Shown here piece by piece: positions 31,246-45,100 of a DNA stretch of 64,000 nucleotides (its first letter is position 1; each line of letters starts with the position of its first letter). The notes under the pieces were generated by a model. The model was not told the DNA's origin. It saw nothing but the letters and a program-made list of their open reading frames with translations, and did not search any database. This DNA comes from Neocallimastix lanati (nom. inval.) (lineage: Eukaryota; Neocallimastigomycota; Neocallimastigomycetes; Neocallimastigales; Neocallimastigaceae): contig JACVTC010000006.1 in the NCBI GenBank assembly GCA_016946835.1, positions 572,501 to 636,500 on the forward strand. Direction: 5' to 3'. The position numbers and the translations under genes were made by a program.

Positions 31246-34200
31246 TACAGATTGAATAAAATAAAATAAAATAAAATGAAATAAAATAAAATAAAATAAA
31301 ATAAATAGTAGAAATATAAATATGAAGTACAGATTGAATAAAATAAAATAAAATAAAATAAAATAAAATAAAATAAAATAAAATAAAATAAAATAAAATA
31401 AATAGTAGAAATATAAATATGAAGTACAGATTGAATAAAATAAAATAAAATAAAATAAAATAAAATAAATAGTAGAAATATAAATATGAAGTACAGATTG
31501 AATAAAATAAAATAAAATAAAATAAAATAAAATAAAATAAAATAAATAGTAGAAATATAAATATAAAGTACAGATTGAATAAAATAAAATAAAATAAAAT
31601 AAAATAAAATAAAATAAAATAAAATAAAATAAATAGTAGAAATATAAATATGAAGTACAGATTGAATAAAATAAAATAAAATAAAATAAAATAAAATAAA
31701 ATAAAATAAAATAAATAGTAGAAATATAAATATAAAGTACAGATTGAATAAAATAAAATAAAATAAAATAAAATAAAATAAAATAAAATAAATAGTAGAA
31801 ATATAAATATAAAGTACAGATTGAATAAAATAAAATAAAATAAAATAAAATAAAATAAAATAAAATAAAATAAAATAAATAGTAGAAATATAAATATGAA
31901 GTACAGATTGAATAAAATAAAATAAAATAAAATAAAATAAAATAAAATAAATAGTAGAAATATAAATATGAAGTACAGATTGAATAAAATAAAATAAAAT
32001 AAAATAAAATAAAATAAAATAAATAGTAGAAATATAAATATGAAGTACAGATTGAATAAAATAAAATAAAATAAAATAAAATAAAATAAAATAAAATAAA
32101 TAGTAGAAATATAAATATGAAGTACAGATTGAATAAAATAAAATAAAATAAAATAAAATAAAATAAAATAAAATAAAATAAATAGTAGAAATATAAATAT
32201 AAAGTACAGATTGAATAAAATAAAATAAAATAAAATAAAATAAAATAAAATAAAATAAAATAAATAGTAGAAATATAAATATGAAGTACAGATTGAATTA
32301 AATAAAATAAAATAAAATAAAATAAAATAAAAAGTAGAATATTAAATAAGAAAGTACAGATTGAATAAAATAAAATAAAATAAAATAAAATAAAATAAAA
32401 TAAATAGTAGAAATATGAATATAAAGTACAGATTTAATAAAATAAAATAAAATAAAATAAAATAAAATAAAATAAAATAAAATAAAATAAAATAAAATAA
32501 AATAAAATAAATAATAGAATATAAATATAAAGTACAGATTGAATAAAATAAAATAAAATAAAATAAAATAAATAGTAGAAATATGAATATAAAGTACAGA
32601 TTTAATAAAATAAAATAAAATAAAATAAATAATAGAATATAAATATGAAGTACAGATTGAATTAAATAAAATAAAATAAAATAAAATAAAATAAAATAAA
32701 AAGTAGAATATTAAATAAGAAAGTACAGATTGAATAAAATAAAATAAAATAAAATAAAATAAAATAAAATAAAATAAATAATAGAATATAAATATAAAGT
32801 ACAGATTGAATAAAATAAAATAAAATAAAATAAAATAAATAGTAGAAATATAAATATGAAGTACAGATTGAATTAAATAAAATAAAATAAAATAAAATAA
32901 AATAAAATAAAAAGTAGAATATTAAATAAGAAAGTACAGATTGAATAAAATAAAATAAAATAAAATAAAATAAAATAAAATAAAATAAAATAAAATAAAA
33001 TAAAATAAATAGTAGAAATATGAATATAAAGTACAGATTTAATAAAATAAAATAAAATAAAATAAAATAAAATAAAATAAAATAAAATAAAATAAAATAA
33101 AATAAATAATAGAATATAAATATAAAGTACAGATTGAATAAAATAAAATAAAATAAAATAAAATAAAATAAAATAAAATAAAATAAAATAAATAGTAGAA
33201 ATATAAATATAAAGTATAGATTGAATAAAATAAAATAAAATAAAATAAAATAAAATAAATAGTAGAAATATAAATATAAAGTACAGATTGAATAAAATAA
33301 AATAAAATAAAATAAAATAAAATAAAATAAATAATAGAATATAAATATAAAGTACAGATTGAATAAAATAAAATAAAATAAAATAAAATAAAATAAATAG
33401 TAGAAATATAAATATGAAGTACAGATTGAATTAAATAAAATAAAATAAAATAAAATAAAATAAAAAGTAGAATATTAAATAAGAAAGTACAGATTGAATA
33501 AAATAAAATAAAATAAAATAAAATAAAATAAAATAAATAGTAGAAATATGAATATAAAGTACAGATTTAATAAAATAAAATAAAATAAAATAAAATAAAA
33601 TAAAATAAAATAAAATAAAATAAAATAAAATAAAATAAAATAAATAATAGAATATAAATATAAAGTACAGATTGAATAAAATAAAATAAAATAAAATAAA
33701 ATAAAATAAAATAAAATAAAATAAAATAAATAGTAGAAATATAAATATGAAGTACAGATTGAATTAAATAAAATAAAATAAAATAAAATAAAATAAAAAG
33801 TAGAATATTAAATAAGAAAGTACAGATTGAATAAAATAAAATAAAATAAAATAAAATAAAATAAAATAAATAGTAGAAATATGAATATAAAGTACAGATT
33901 TAATAAAATAAAATAAAATAAAATAAAATAAAATAAAATAAAATAAAATAAAATAAAATAAATAGTAGAAATATGAATATAAAGTACAGATTTAATAAAA
34001 TAAAATAAAATAAAATAAAATAAAATAAAATAAAATAAAATAAATAATAGAATATAAATATAAAGTACAGATTGAATAAAATAAAATAAAATAAAATAAA
34101 ATAAATAGTAGAAATATGAATATAAAGTACAGATTTAATAAAATAAAATAAAATAAAATAAAATAAAATAAATAATAGAATATAAATATAAAGTACAGAT

Positions 34201-34685
34201 TGAATAAAATAAAATAAAATAAAATAAAATAAATAGTAGAAATATAAATATGAAGTACAGATTGAATTAAATAAAATAAAATAAAATAAAATAAAATAAA
34301 ATAAAAAAAAAGTAGAATATTAAAATAAGAAAGTACGGATTGAATAAAATAAAATAAAATAAAAAAAATAAAATAAAATAAAATAAAATAAAAAGTAGAA
34401 TATTAAATAAGAAAGTACAGATTGAATAAAATAAAATAAAATAAAATAAATAGTAGAAATATAAATATGAAGTACAGATTGAATAAAATAAAATAAAATA
34501 AATAGTAGGATATAAATATAAGTATAGATTGAATAAAATAAAATAAAATAAAATAAATAGTAGAAACATAAATATAAGTACGGATTGAATAAAATAAAAT
34601 AAAATAAAATAAAATAAAATAAAATAAAATAAATAGTAGAATATAAATATAAAGTACAGATTGAATAAAATAAAATAAAATAAAA
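31246..34685. repeat. Large minisatellite, about 45 units of an AT-rich composite repeat
   Basis: Each unit is an (AAAAT)n run of variable length followed by a constant block AAATAGTAGAAATATAAATA and TGAAGTACAGATTGAATAAA. Variant blocks (AAAGTAGAATATTAAATAAG; AATAATAGAATATAAATATA) alternate in recognisable higher-order runs, for example repeated groups of three variants between 32.3 and 34.3 kb. Unit length is about 60-110 bp, governed by the pentamer count. Not protein coding; not CRISPR, because the spacers are the same pentamer. Confidence 0.97.
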
Positions 34686-35479
34686 TATAATATAATAATT
34701 ATTTTATATATATAAGAATCTTATATATTTTAATTTTTTTTCATTTATTTTTCTAAAAAAAAAAAATTTAGTTATAATAACGTTTGTCTTTTAATTATTA
34801 TATTTTATTATAGTAAATAAAAAAATTTAAATGAAAAGTAAATAATTTTAATTATTTATAATTCATATTTTCATAAACGATATATATATATATATATATA
34901 TTAATTTAAATGATATAAGAATTAAAAATTAAAACAATAAGAGTTGAATAATTGATCCTATTAAAATAATTTATTATTTACATAGTAATATTTATAATGT
35001 TTGATCAATATGAATCAATTATTATTATTATATAATAATAACAATTATAATTTTAATAAAATAATAAAAATCTTTTATTGAATTTAATATTTTTAATAAC
35101 ATTATTAATTTTGAAAAGTATATTGATATTAATAAAATTTATAATAATATAATATTGATATTGATATTAATAAAATTTATAATTATATAATATTGATATT
35201 GATATTAATAAAATTTATAATTATATAATATTGATATTAATATTAATAAAATTTTAACTAGTATCAAATAAATCGATTTTAGTTATAAATTACTTAATAA
35301 AAATAACTAAAAGATAATTTCTATTAAGATTATTAAATAAACACAATAGGTAAATAAATAATTTTTTCTAGCATTTTTTTAAATTAAGATTATTTAATTA
35401 TTATTTAAACGATTATAAATATAAATTTAAAATAAATAAATTTTTATTTTTCTAGCAATTTTTTAAATTAAGATTATTT
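34686..35479. other. AT-rich spacer with a 40-bp tandem repeat
   Basis: At 35110-35255 there are three copies of a module with ATATTGATATTGATATTAAT and AAAATTTATAATTATATA. No gene otherwise. Confidence 0.6.
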
Positions 35480-36912
35480 ATTTTAAATTAATATTTATAT
35501 CGTTTAAATCAATTAAACTTTCTTTCCATAATTTAATTAATTCATTTCTGTTGCATTCATTATAAAATAAATTTATTTCCTTACTTTTGTAATTTTCAAT
35601 TAAAATTTTAATTTCATTAGTTGCACTAAATATTTTTTGCTTTTTTTTCTAATTTCCTTTAGTTCTCCTTTGATAATCATTATAAGATAAGTTTTCTTCT
35701 TCTTTTAATATATATATTAATTTATAAAATAAAGGTTTATTTGGAAATATATTATTTAAGTAGCTATTATAAGATTCTGATGCATTGTTTGTTAAACGCT
35801 CTATATTTTCATAATAATTCCAATTATTAACATTATACTTAAGTAAATAATTTTTATTAAAATATTCTTAAAATTGTAGAAAATTATTATACTTTTTTTT
35901 TGACAAATTCTTTTTATTATAATATAAAAATCAAATATATAGTTAGGGTTTATAAACGGTAAGTTCGAAATAGCTTTATAATAAATATATACATCATTAT
36001 TATTCTTCACTTCATGATAACATAATATATTTTTTTGTTTTTCTAATGATCTTTTATAATGCAAACACAATATTTAATATTTATATTGGGAAAAACTTTT
36101 TTTGCGACATTAGATATACCTTGTTCAAAATCACAATGAAAATTAATTGTAGTAATTAATGTATTACTCCTAAATTTATTTGGATTTTTTTTTATTTCTT
36201 TAAATAATGTTTCATATGTAGATTGTTTTTTATTTTTTAATATAGAAATGGAAGTAGTGTAAAACATATTAAATTCCCCAACATAAGTTCTTGTTATAAA
36301 TAACTGATAACTAAATTTCGGTGCTGCATAAAATGTACCGTCCGCAAATATATTTTTATGATAATTCGAAAATAAATATGCTTGGAATGGTGATTGAAAG
36401 ATTATTAGATCAGTATTTTTAAATATCATAAAATTTTCATTTCTTTTCGTTTTATAATATTCTGATTCAATGGGAATATCATCAAAACTTTTTATGTTTG
36501 GAGGAAATTGTTTATTTATATTTCTTATTATTTGGGATCTAATTGTACTATATTCGGGACATATAAGTCTCATTTCTTGAAAAACGGCATTAAATATATG
36601 TTTAGGTTTTATATCCATAGGAATTGAATTTTTCTTAATTTCTTCCTTAATTTTATGCTTTGCTACCGATATAGACACATCAATTTCTTTTTCGAGATGG
36701 TTATGTAAACTTTCATATTTTAAAACCTCCTTTTTATCATTTAAAATAATTAAAGATTTACATTTATTTAAAGTCTTATATTCAGTGCATCTATAAATTT
36801 TTGATTTATCTTTCCTTTGAAATGAAAAATTAAATTTGTGTTTTTTATTAATAATAATTTGTTCATTTCCTCGATTTGTTTCACTTATTTCAATTTCTAT
36901 ATTGTCTTCCAT
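35480..36912 (-). pseudogene. FLYWCH/MULE transposase, N-terminal 280 residues intact, C-terminal part frameshifted
   Basis: The ATG at 36912 opens 289 codons. FLYWCH-type block: FSFQRKDKSKIYRCTEYKT, NKCKSLIILND, YESLHNHLEKE. Then a helical linker and the MULE transposase core with NIFADGTFYAAPKFSYQLFI (about 36310-36370, containing the first catalytic Asp in the family), MFYTTSISILKNKKQSTYE and TTINFHCDFEQGISNVAKKV (second acidic region). A frameshift near 36065 moves the frame to HYKRSLEKQKNILCYHEVKN. Further shifts near 35.85 and 35.66 kb precede the end NELIKLWKESLIDLNDININ. Mutator-like transposases cut and paste DNA. This copy is probably inactive unless the frameshifts are sequencing errors in A/T homopolymers. 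Confidence 0.85.
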
Positions 36913-37320
36913 TAATAATTAAAATTTTTCAATAAAATATTTTAATAAATATACTTTTAAATGCTTTGAAACTTTTTTTTTTTTTTTTTTTTTTTTAATA
37001 TTTAAAATAATAAACCTTTTTTTAATTAATTATATAATTATTTAAATAATTATTTAATTATTAATTATTTATTATTTCTTTATTTACTATTTTATTTATT
37101 TATTTTTATTTTTATTTTTTATTTTATTTTATTTTTTTTATTTTTTAATGCTTAAAAAATAAATTTTTATTTATTTTTATTTTATTTTTTAATGTTTAAA
37201 AAAGAAGTTTTCTTATTTCTTATTTTTTTTTTTTTTTTTTTTTTTTTTTAAGCATTAAAAAATAAAATGTTAATTTATTTTTATTTTATTTTTCAATGTT
37301 AAATAGAAATACCTAACCTA
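36913..37320. other. 5' flank of the MULE 2 transposase
   Basis: T-homopolymers and short repeats of TTTTTATTTTATTTTTTAATG; no ORF. Confidence 0.5.
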
Positions 37321-37324
37321 ATTA

Positions 37325-37720
37325 TTATTTATTGAAGTGTTGTATTTCGCCAAAAGTTGAATTTCGTCCAGTTGAATTTCGCCAAATTCTTGGTGGCTTA
37401 TAAATTTTCGTCATAAAATATCACCACATTTATTATTCACGCCATATTGTGAATATATGGCTTTTTAAAAAATGTAGAAAAAAGCCACAAATTTATGATA
37501 CAATTAGATATACGCCCCACGTAAGATTACGTGTTTGAAAATTTTTGAGAATTGTAATTTTATTTATTTAATTAATTAATTATTATTCATTAAATTTTTA
37601 ATAAAATTAAGTGGCTTAAAATTAAAATTATTTAAGCCATACAACAAAATACAAATTTATGTAATAAAAATTTTCGAAATGCACACTCCCCAATTGCGAA
37701 ATGATACACATTCATATAAT
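37325..37720. repeat. MULE 2 terminal region with clustered ATTTCG motifs
   Basis: Contains repeated GTTGAATTTCG(C/T)C motifs (37340-37390), the palindrome CACGTAAGATTACGTG (37517-37532), GTGGCTTAAAATTAAAATTA, and the outer terminal repeat. The ATTTCG clusters look like subterminal transposase-binding sites; this is inference. Confidence 0.6.
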
Positions 37721-38825
37721 ATGAATGTATATCATTACTCTTCTCTCTCTATATATTAAATAATAATTATTTCTTTTAAAGAGTATCATAAACAATTTAA
37801 AACATTAAAATAAAAAAGCTAGCTAAATGAGAGTATTTATGATAAAAAAGACAATTTTTTATTTTTTATTAGAGTATTTATGATAAAAAAGTCAATTTTT
37901 TATTTTTTATTTTTTATTTAATAAGATAAATAAAAGTCAATATAAATAATTCATATTTCATTTTAAACCTCTTTCCTAACAAATAACTGTTGTGGAGAAA
38001 GAAGCAATCAACAATTATTTATTAAAAACTTTAAGATAAATTAATTCGTCAAATTTGAAAATGCCCTGCTGAATAATTTAATTCTATGCTAAAGAATTAA
38101 ATTATGTCATGTATTGACCTAACCTATTAACCTAGTACCAATAAAAGAAAAAAAAATTTATTAAATAATAATAATAGTAATAATAATAATTGGAAGATAT
38201 TAAATAATAATTATTATATATTAATTTAATAAGAGTTAAATATATAATTAAAAAATATATATCTATACATATAAAATAATTTTTGTTTTATTTTAATATA
38301 TATTAAATATTATTTTTTTTTTGTTCAATGGATATATTTTTTTTTTAAAAAAAATAATATGGATAGAAAGATGATAAATAAAAAAAGAATACTAGAACTT
38401 CTTCTTCTATTCACTATCTTTTACTTTTATATTTAAATCTTGTTATTAATTAATAAAAAATTTTTAATTTTTTTTTTTAATAAAAATTTTTCTAATTAAT
38501 TTAAAAAAAAAATAAAATTAATTAAATATAAATATAAATATTATAAATCAAATAGTAATCTTAATATGTGGTTAACAATATATTTGAATAGAATTTAAAT
38601 TAATTAAAATCAATTTTAATTATTTATTATTTTATTTTGGAAAGAAAAAAAAAATTTTTTTTAATTTGATACATTCTTTTTTTTTTTTTTTTTGGAACTA
38701 TACTTTATTTCGAAATAAAATAAAATAATAATAATAATAAAAAAAAAAAGATATATATATGTGTTCATCAAATAAAAAAAAAAAAAAAAAAAAAAAAAAA
38801 ATAAAAGTTAATCAAATAAAATTTT
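37721..38825. other. Spacer between MULE 2 and the giant Asn-rich gene
   Basis: A TTTATGATAAAAAAG...CAATTTTTTATTTTTTATT duplication at 37835-37915, then A/T runs. A somewhat less AT-rich patch at 37990-38140 was checked for tRNA-like features and none was seen. Confidence 0.5.
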
Positions 38826-39008
38826 AATTCAATTCAATTCAATTCAATTCAATTCAATTCAATTCAATTCAATTCAATTCAATTCAATTCAATTCAATTC
38901 AATTCAATTCAATTCAATTCAATTCAATTCAATTCAATTCAATTCAATTCAATTCAATTCAATTCAATTCAATTCAATTCAATTCAATTCAATTCAATTT
39001 AATTCAAT
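38826..39008. repeat. (AATTC)n pentamer array, about 36 copies
   Basis: A nearly perfect AATTC microsatellite ending about 105 bp upstream of the giant gene start codon, so it lies in or next to its promoter or 5' UTR. Confidence 0.97.
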
Positions 39009-39113
39009 GAAATAGAAATATTTTATTAATATTTATATTTATATTATTTATTTAAATTAATATTTTTTTTTTTTATATATTATATTTATTTAATATTGAT
39101 ATTAAACGTTAAT

Positions 39114-42100
39114 ATGAAAGAACGTTTAATCGAAAATGTCACAAAAAGGAAAAATGGGAATTGGAAAAGAGGTAACAGTAACATAGGCAATTTTAATAAT
39201 TTTAATAATAATAATATAATAAATAAAAATAAAAATAAAAATAAAGATAAAAATAATAAAAAATTAAAAATAATGTTAAATATAAACTAATAAAAAAAAA
39301 AAAAGAAATTAAATTTTAAATATTATTAAATGGTTAATTCTATTTACATTTAATTTTTTTTATTAATAATATTTATATATATATATATATTTATTTATAA
39401 TAATATATAACTTATCTTACTATATATGATACCAAAAAGGAACTAGAAAAAATTGTAATGATTATAAAAAATGGAAACAAAATAAACGAAACAATGGTAA
39501 TGGAGATTATCGAAAAAAACAAAGTAAAGACATAATTATTATTGATTTAGATGAATATGATTCAAAAAATGAAAATTCTGTTTCCAAAAAAAGTAGCAGT
39601 AATGCTCAAATTATTGATGATAATAAAACCAAAGAAAATATTAATATTTTAAATTTTCAAGATGTCAATAATGAAACAAATAACGGTAAAAACAGAAGCA
39701 AAATCTTAGAAAATAATTCTTCTAATGATATCTCCAATATAAATGAATTGAAAAGTAAAAATTTTAACGTTCAAGCATTAAATCAAAATAGAAAACAATT
39801 AAATGTAATAAATAGGAATTTTAAAAAAAAGGAAAAGGAACATACAAATGGGAATGGTTGTAGTAAACGTCAGGAAGAATTAAATAATTTTGAAGTTTCG
39901 GAAAATCTGTATGATTGTTGCTTTGATCAATTAATATTAAGTAATAGTGGAATTAATTTAGTATTAAAACTTAATGAAGCCTTTTTAAAACTTTGTAATA
40001 ATATAATTGCTAATAAATACAAAAACCCAATAATTGAGAATAATTCAGAAAAGAAAAAAACTGACAGTTATATTAAAATTGAATTTAATGAAATTTTTAA
40101 AAATATTATATTAAATGAAAAGAAAATACTAAATAGTAAATTAAAAGAGGATAGTGCTAACTTTAATAACAATGAAAATAGTTTAAAAAAAAAATTAAAA
40201 AATAGTATTAATAATAAAAGAAAATCAAAAAATGATTCAGCCAATAGAAAAGGAAAAGAATATAATAATAATGAGAATAAAAATAAACATGATGTTAGGA
40301 ACACTGATAATAATGATTTAATCATTATAGATGAATCCGAAGATATTAATAATGACGTTGAATTTCAGAATGATTTGAAAGTAAGTAATGAAACCATTTC
40401 TTTAAATAATAATGAAAGAAAAAAATTAAACCAAAATATGAATAATATACTAAAAGATAAAAATTCAAAAAATTATCAAAGTATTTCTAATAAAGTAATC
40501 AATAAAGATAAAAATATTAAATATAAAAATTCTAATAATTTGAAAAGAAACATTAATGGAAATTCAAAGCCATATACAAATAATACCAAAAATATTACTA
40601 CCATTAGTAATCATGGTTGTAATGATATCAATCTAAATACTACTATCAGAATCAATAATAACAATAGTAATGATATTCATCTCAAAAACAATAACATTAA
40701 TAATGATAATTTTAATATAAATAGAATTAATGATGATAATCTTAGTCATTGCAATAATACTAATAAAATTAATATTTCTCGTATAATTAACAGTAATAAT
40801 AAATTAGAAAGTAATAAGAATGAAAATATAACTGGAAATAAGGAGGAAGAAAGAGAGGAAAATACAAAAGATGCGGAAAATAAAAATACTAACTTGGATA
40901 TTGATATTCGTAATGAAAAGATTAAAGAAAAACAAGATAGTATCAATTTGTCTCATTCTAATGAATCTGAGAATGACCATAATGAAGATAAAGAAATAGT
41001 TTCAATGAAACTAAATATCAGTGAAAAAACACTAGATAGTATATACAAGTTTTCAAAAACTTGTAAAAAAACCCATCCCCAAAATAATGAATTACTAGAA
41101 TCATTGGTGGGGCTTGAAAAAACTTGTTCAAACAAAAAGTCACAACATCCAGAAACTACCAAAATAAATGATAATATTGAAATGATTTATATGAGAGAGC
41201 AAGAAGGACCCAAATTTTATTCCGAAAATTTTAATACCGAAAACTTTTTAAATCTTGTGGATTTATCACTGGAAAGAAAGATGAACTATTATATTAATTA
41301 TTTACAAGATAAGCGGGAAAAAGATGCATGTGATTTTGGATCAGATATAAGCTCGGAATATGATATTGATTCGTTAAGTTCCTTTACACTTTCATCTAGT
41401 GAAGATGATATTATAGTAATTGATGAAGAAAACTATTCGCTTGAAAATGACTATTCTAATAATTACCAGTTATCCCCAAAAGATGATACGTCAAATCCTG
41501 AAGATAAGCCACAAAAATCTTTAGAAAATTCAAATAAAAATACCGTACATGGCATTGAAAATAAAATGGATTCATCGAGAAAGAGGAACAACTCAAAGGC
41601 AACAAAAGAAAATTCTCAAACTTCTCATAAATCAGGTTATAACTTACGTATTCGTAATGATGATCATAAAGTAATTGAAATTATTGAAATTGATGAAGAA
41701 GATAGAATAATTAATGGGAAGGAAGATTCCAATAAAAGCGATAAAAACCTAGATAAAATAATTGATAACAATTCAAATGAGATTAAAAAAGATACCGACA
41801 GATTCATTAATAATTTAAATTCAGGGGATGCTGATGTTAATAAAATTGAAAATATAAATAAAAATATCAATAAATCAGAAGAAGAAAAAAATCATTTTAA
41901 TGATAAGATACCATTAATAGATGAAAATTTTAATCAAAAATTTAATGATATACAAAGTAAATTAAAAAAATTTGAAAATTTTTATTCTAATGATAATAGC
42001 AATTCGTTGGAAACAGAGAATAATTTAAGTCAGGTGGATTTCCCTAATTTAATAAATAAACAAAATATTGTAAAAGGCTTGAATAATGATAAAGACACAC

Positions 42101-45100
42101 ATGTAACTGGAAAATATTTTAAAAATTTTATTGATGGTGCGGTTAATGAAATTGAAGGTCATAAACATGATAATAAATTTGACATTACTAACAATAAAAA
42201 TCTAAATCCTATGGATGATTTATCATTCAGAAGTAATAATCATAGTAATCATGATAATGGTAATGATAATAATAACAATAATAACACTAATAATGATAAT
42301 AGTAATAATAATGATAATGATAATAATACTGATACTACTACTACTACTAATAATAATAAAAATAAAAAACCACTATCGAAAATCGTTAAAGAAAAAAATT
42401 GTAGTGAAATCAATAAGAAAATAAAAAAAAGAAAAAATAATAGTAATGAATATAGTGGAAATAAAAGAACAAAACTTCAAGAAAATAAAAGAAAAAGAAC
42501 TAAGAAAGGTTCAAAACTAACAATGAATAACAATAAAAGTATTAATAAAAACAAAATATTTATGGTAAATGGAATTACAAATGATGATGATAATTATAGT
42601 AACGAGACAAATGTAACATCTATTAATTCTTCTTCGTTTAATAAAAAATCTAAAAACTCAAATAAAAAAGTTAAAACTTCAAAAAAGGTAAAAGAAAATG
42701 AAATGAAAATAAAGAATAACTTTATTTTTGTAGATTATAAATATAAAGAAAATGTTTACCAAATTAACAATTCACCTAGTAGTAGTAATAATAACATTAG
42801 TTTAGTAAGTCCTCCTAATTTTGTTTACAATAGCCACTTTATACCTCCTAATAATAGTTATGATAGAAGGAGCTTCTCCAATATTAATTATGAATCCATC
42901 AATAAATATTATTATAATAATAATATTATTAATTATTCTGGTTATCATTCTGATTTAAATAATATGTTAAAAGTTAATTATAATACTAATAATAATAATT
43001 ATAATACCAATACCGGTATTAATTATAATATTAATTATAATTCAAATACAAATTATTATTCAAATATTAATAAAGGTACTAATGCAGCTATGAATGTGGA
43101 TATTAAATATAATAATTATAATGCAGGCATTAATGGTAATTATTATATTAATAATACAGTAAATATGAAGTATGGACAAGATATGAATAATAATAATAAT
43201 AATAACAATAGTAGTATTGATATAAATAAAAAAGCTTTCTTCTTTGGTAATGAAAAGATCAATGGTAACCTCTATAATAGGTCCAATATTAATCATAATT
43301 ATGGTATTAACAATTATGTCAACTACAATGGTAGTATTAATGGCATGCCCATGCCCATGCCAATCATGAATTATGAATCTAATTTAAATAATAATACTTC
43401 TACTTTTAGAAATTATTATCCTGTTGATAATACTTCCAATGGTAATTTTGATTCTCGTATTAATAGTTGTTTTGATTTCAATAGTACATCCTATAATGAT
43501 AATGGTTCCATTTATAATAATAGTTATAATAGCATTAATAATAATAATAATGTTACAATTAATGGTAATACATTTGATATGAAGGATAAAACTACTTCAA
43601 AAGATAATTTAGATATTAATAATAAAAATATTATTATTTCTAATACCAATAATAATCAACCTATGAAAACCATTTTTATGGATGAGAGTTCTTATATTAA
43701 TAATAACCCAAATAGTAACAATATTCCTTTTTTAACCAACGATTCTAATATTACTAATAAATCAAACGCCCAGAATAACGTAGCTATTTCCTCAAATGAT
43801 TCTAAAATGAATAATCAATCAAGCATGGTTGATGTTCCTGTTTTAACAGTAAATTCTAATACTAACAATAAATCAATCATTAATAATATTCCTATTTTAA
43901 ATAATAATTCTAATATTAACAATAAATCAATCATTAATAATGTTCCTATTTTAAATAATGATTCTAACATTAACAATAAATCAATCATTAATAATGTTCC
44001 TATCTTAAATAATAATTCTAATATTAACAATAAATCAATTTTTAATAATGTTCCTATCTTAAATAATAATTCTAATAATAATAATAAATCAATCATTAAT
44101 AATGTTCCTATCTTAAATAATAATTCTAATAATAACAATAAATCAATCATTAATAATGTTCCTATCTTAAATAATAATTCTAATAATAACAATAAATCAA
44201 TAATTAATAATGTTCCTATCTTAAATAATAATTCTAATATTAACAATAAATCAATAATTAATAATGTTCCTATCTTAAATAATAATTCTAATATTAATAA
44301 TAAATCAATCATTAATAATGTTCATGCTTTAACAAATGATTCTAATGGTAACAATAAATCAATCATTAAAGATGTTCCTATTTTAAATAATAATTCTAAT
44401 ATTAACAATAAATCAATCATTAATAATGTTCCTATCTTAAATAATAATTCTAATATTAACAATAAATCAATAATTAATAATGTTCCTATCTTAAATAATA
44501 ATTCTAATATTAATAATAAATCAATCATTAATAATGTTCATGCTTTAACAAATGATTCTAATGGTAACAATAAATCAATCATTAAAGATGTTCCTATTTT
44601 AAATAATAATTCTAATATTAACAATAAATCAATCATTAATAATGTTCCTATTTTAAATAATAATTCTAATATTAACAATAAATCAATCATTAATAATGTT
44701 CCTATTTTAAATAATAATTCTAATAATAACAATAAATCAATAATTAATAATGTTCCTATCTTAAATAATAATTCTAATATTAACAATAAATCAATAATTA
44801 ATAATGTTCCTATCTTAAATAATAATTCTAATATTAATAATAAATCAATCATTAATAATGTTCATGCTTTAACAAATGATTCTAATATTAACAATAAATC
44901 AATCATTAAAGATGTTCCTATTTTAAATAATAATTCTAATATTAACAATAAATTAATCATTAATAATGTTCCTGTTTTAACAAATGATTATAATACTAAC
45001 AATAAATCAATAATTAATAATGTTCCTATTTTAAATAATAATTCTAATATTAACAATAAATCAATCATTAAAGATATTCCTATTTTAAATAATAGTTCTA

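Larger units (their letters stand above)
30905..37720 (-). mobile_element. MULE-type DNA transposon 2, abutting MULE 1
   Basis: The left end (30905-30962) reads CAATTGCGAAGGGGGTGTGT then CATTTCGAAAATTTTTATTA, CATAAATTTGTATTTTGTTG. The right end (about 37640-37715) is its inverted match: CAACAAAATACAAATTTATG, TAATAAAAATTTTCGAAATG, CACACTCCCCAATTGCGAAA. The transposase is on the minus strand at 36912-35480. The interior also carries the 3.4 kb minisatellite. Boundaries are inferred from inverted similarity only. Confidence 0.6.

Noticed and set aside
34267-34569. 100-residue minus-strand ORF with FILFYFILF
   Set aside because: Pentamer repeat of the minisatellite read in a stop-free frame.
31246-34685. 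CRISPR-like array
   Set aside because: Spacers are pentamer repeats rather than unique sequence, and the genome is eukaryotic.
37990-38140. Possible tRNA or structured RNA in a less AT-rich patch
   Set aside because: No T-loop or A/B-box-like sequence and no cloverleaf could be drawn.
42215-42424. Ile/Val-rich ORF
   Set aside because: Shifted frame of the Asn/Asp codon run in the giant gene.
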